From NCBI GenBank assembly GCA_024231955.1, contig JAAEPZ010000538.1:685340-749339 (forward strand): a stretch of 64,000 nucleotides of DNA, given 5' to 3'. The stretch is from a bacterium (GTDB taxonomy: Bacteria > Krumholzibacteriota > Krumholzibacteriia > JACNKJ01). Shown here one piece after another: positions 62,528 to 64,000 of the stretch. Both the position numbers and the translations under genes were made by a program. How positions within the stretch are numbered: the stretch's first letter is position 1; each line of letters opens with the position of its first letter. The notes beneath the pieces were generated by a model. It saw nothing but the letters and a program-made list of their open reading frames with translations. It was not told the origin of the DNA and made no database searches.

Positions 62528-63535
62528 ATGCAGAAACGGACTCTCGGCAAAACCGGCTTCGAGGCCGGGGTTATCGGCTTCGGCGGCATCCCTCTCCAGA
62601 AGCTCAGCCGGGAGCGATCGACGGAGTTGCTCCATCAGGCGCTTGATCTGGGGATCAATTTCATCGACACGGCTCGCGGATATACCGACAGCGAAGAGAA
62701 GATCGGCCGCGCACTGCGGGATCGCCGTCATGAGTACATCCTGGCCACCAAGGCGCTCTCCCGCGACGCCGAGGGGATGGCCTCCGAACTGGCCACGAGT
62801 CTGAGTGAACTGCGCACCGATTGCATCGACCTCTACCAGATCCACGCGCTCCCTTCGGTTGAGGTCCTGGAGGATATCCTTGCGCCCGGCGGAGCTTATC
62901 AGGTTCTGGCCCAGGCACGGGAGGAGGGTCGGATCAAGTCGATTGGCGTTACCGGCCACGGGCGACCCGTGTTGCAGAGGGCAATCGAGACGGGTCTGTT
63001 CGACACTGTTCAGCACCCCTTCAATCCGATCGAAGATGAATGGAGTGATGATGTCATCCCTGCGGCTAAGCGGGCGGGCATGGGGATTATCGCCATGAAG
63101 CCGATTGCCGGTGGGGCGATCAGCAGCGTGCCGGCCGCTCTGCGATTCGAACTTGATAGCGGCATCGATGTTCTGATTCCGGGTATGGATTCGTTGGCCC
63201 AGCTGGAGGAGAACACTGCGGTGGGGCGTAATCTGCGTCCACCGGATGAGGCGGACCTGCAGGCCTGCGCCGCCGACAAGAAAACCTGGGACGGCGAGTT
63301 CTGCCGTCGTTGCGGCTATTGCCTGCCCTGCCCGAACGGACTGCAGATCCCTTTCCTGTTGCTGATTCAGGCCTATTACGAGCGTTATGACCTGGCCGAT
63401 TGGGCGCTGGAACGTCTGGCGGGACTGGAGCGGAAATACGGCGACTGCATCGCTTGTGGCGAGTGCCTGCCCCGCTGCCCCTACAACTTGCCGATCCCCG
63501 AATTGATGGCCAAAGCCGACAGGCAGGTGCGTTGA
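62528..63535 (+). CDS. Aldo/keto reductase with C-terminal 2x[4Fe-4S] ferredoxin domain
   Basis: 335 residues from the ATG at 62528 (GAGGAT upstream). The AKR barrel starts with KRTLGKTGFEAGVIGFGGIPL and contains NFIDTARGYTDSEEKIGRAL (Asp and Tyr of the catalytic tetrad), ILATKALSRD (Lys position) and DLYQIHAL (His). The tail (about 265-335) carries two Cys clusters, CRRCGYCLPCPNG and CIACGECLPRCPY, for [4Fe-4S] centres. This fused class is widespread in anaerobes and its substrates are mostly unknown. The ferredoxin suggests a non-NADPH electron route or donor. Confidence 0.92.
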   Translation: MQKRTLGKTGFEAGVIGFGGIPLQKLSRERSTELLHQALDLGINFIDTARGYTDSEEKIGRALRDRRHEYILATKALSRDAEGMASELATSLSELRTDCIDLYQIHALPSVEVLEDILAPGGAYQVLAQAREEGRIKSIGVTGHGRPVLQRAIETGLFDTVQHPFNPIEDEWSDDVIPAAKRAGMGIIAMKPIAGGAISSVPAALRFELDSGIDVLIPGMDSLAQLEENTAVGRNLRPPDEADLQACAADKKTWDGEFCRRCGYCLPCPNGLQIPFLLLIQAYYERYDLADWALERLAGLERKYGDCIACGECLPRCPYNLPIPELMAKADRQVR

Positions 63536-63539
63536 CAAA

Positions 63540-63565
63540 AACGCCGCCCGATAATGAGCGGCGTT
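63540..63565. terminator. Bidirectional intrinsic terminator
   Basis: Stem AACGCCGC/GCGGCGTT with a 10-nt loop. On the minus strand it is followed by a T run (TTTTTGTC), so it mainly serves lepB. Confidence 0.75.
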
Positions 63566-63591
63566 GTTAGGATCTGTGATCTCGATAAGGT

Positions 63592-64000
63592 CTAGTTGTC
63601 GAGGCTGGTGAAAAACCGATTCCAGCGGGGCAGGTAGTGGTGTTCGGGATCCACCGATGCGACGACACCCTTGACCTCACCCAGGATATTGCCCCTCGCC
63701 ATGAAGCCGAAATAGCGTGAATCCGCACTCTCGTCGCGATTGTCACCCATCACGAAGTATTGCCCTTCCGGAATCTGTACCGTCTTGAAGTTGCGCAAGG
63801 CGCGTTTGCTCGGGATGATGGAGATCGTGTGGTTGCACTCGCCCAGCACCTCGGTGCGGTAGGTTACCCTGCCTGAGGTGTCGCCACCTCGCGCGGTGGC
63901 GGTCTCCACGGCGAGCGGTTTGTATTGGAGAGGCTCGCCATCGATATACACGACATTGTTGCGCATCGCGATCTCATCACCCGGCAAACCGACCACCCGT
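63592..64000 (-). CDS. lepB: Signal peptidase I, C-terminal part (5' end outside window)
   Basis: About 136 residues are visible; the frame runs off the right edge. RVVGLPGDEI is box D, whose catalytic lysine (KRVVG in the family) would lie just beyond the window. MGDNRDESADSRYFGFM is box E, followed by ARGNILGEV and a short C-terminus (WNRFFTSLDN). It cleaves signal peptides on the outer face of the inner membrane, as needed by the many exported proteins here. An insertion of about 20 residues between YIDG and the TVQIPEGQYFVMGDN stretch is typical of family variation. Confidence 0.93.
   Translation of the reverse strand, partial: RVVGLPGDEIAMRNNVVYIDGEPLQYKPLAVETATARGGDTSGRVTYRTEVLGECNHTISIIPSKRALRNFKTVQIPEGQYFVMGDNRDESADSRYFGFMARGNILGEVKGVVASVDPEHHYLPRWNRFFTSLDN

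Overview
The window looks like chromosomal DNA from a GC-rich, diderm, LPS-bearing bacterium of the FCB superphylum. Candidate lineages such as Krumholzibacteriota, Eisenbacteria or Latescibacterota are my inference. Three things point there. Four exported proteins end in the FlgD-like or type IX-style C-terminal domain with the PNPFNPST signature. There is an LptD-like outer-membrane protein. The sigma factor is short and resembles the primary sigma factor of Bacteroidetes-type bacteria. Several genes have vegetative-type promoters close to TTGACA-N17-TATAAT. TGA is an ordinary stop for many genes here.

Layout. 1-7 kb: the end of a giant secreted LamG-type protein and a second secreted repeat protein. 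7-9 kb: a GT39-like membrane glycosyltransferase. 9.2-14.9 kb (minus strand): a tightly coupled operon for an octaheme tetrathionate-reductase-family cytochrome, a heptaheme/cytochrome b fusion, and two YeeE/YedE sulfur-transport halves, the second carrying a rhodanese domain. 15-18.3 kb: an acyltransferase, a small membrane protein with a Cys4 domain, and another secreted protein. 18.6-27.2 kb (plus): a Lon-type protease, a MalK/UgpC-type ATPase, a ROK sugar kinase, LptD and HU. 27.2-31.1 kb: a predicted selenocysteine-containing metallophosphatase/tetraheme cytochrome, an exported orphan, two zinc-ribbon proteins and an outer-membrane-like protein. 31-37.7 kb: an exported orphan, an M16 peptidase, a sigma factor and pdxST. 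37.8-42.5 kb: a metallophosphoesterase, an FmdB-type zinc ribbon, two cyclophilins and metG. 42.7-50.1 kb: a beta-helix gene split by stops, uvrA, and a frameshifted, truncated STAND NTPase. 50.2-54.8 kb: a methionine operon (a MetB/MetZ-type enzyme plus asd) with a leader-peptide attenuator, and glnS. 54.8-64 kb: a LytS/LytTR two-component pair, a beta-propeller, a methyltransferase, a CBM9/DUF5916-like barrel, an acidic exported protein, an aldo/keto reductase with a ferredoxin tail, and the 3' part of lepB.

Four observations stand out. (1) At 27377 an in-frame TGA lies in a Pro-Cys-Gly-TGA context. It is followed by a correctly spaced hairpin, and the only signal peptide for a downstream tetraheme domain lies upstream of it, which suggests a new selenoprotein. 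(2) The minus-strand leader at 52.55-52.78 kb has a consensus promoter, an SD, a 36-residue peptide with five internal Met codons, and mutually exclusive antiterminator and terminator hairpins. This is a ribosome-mediated methionine attenuator. (3) A C7 tract at 48900-48906 separates a STAND NTPase from its own C-terminal half. (4) The octaheme/heptaheme-b/YeeE/rhodanese operon looks like a complete sulfur-compound respiration and uptake module, and its rhodanese domain has lost the catalytic cysteine.
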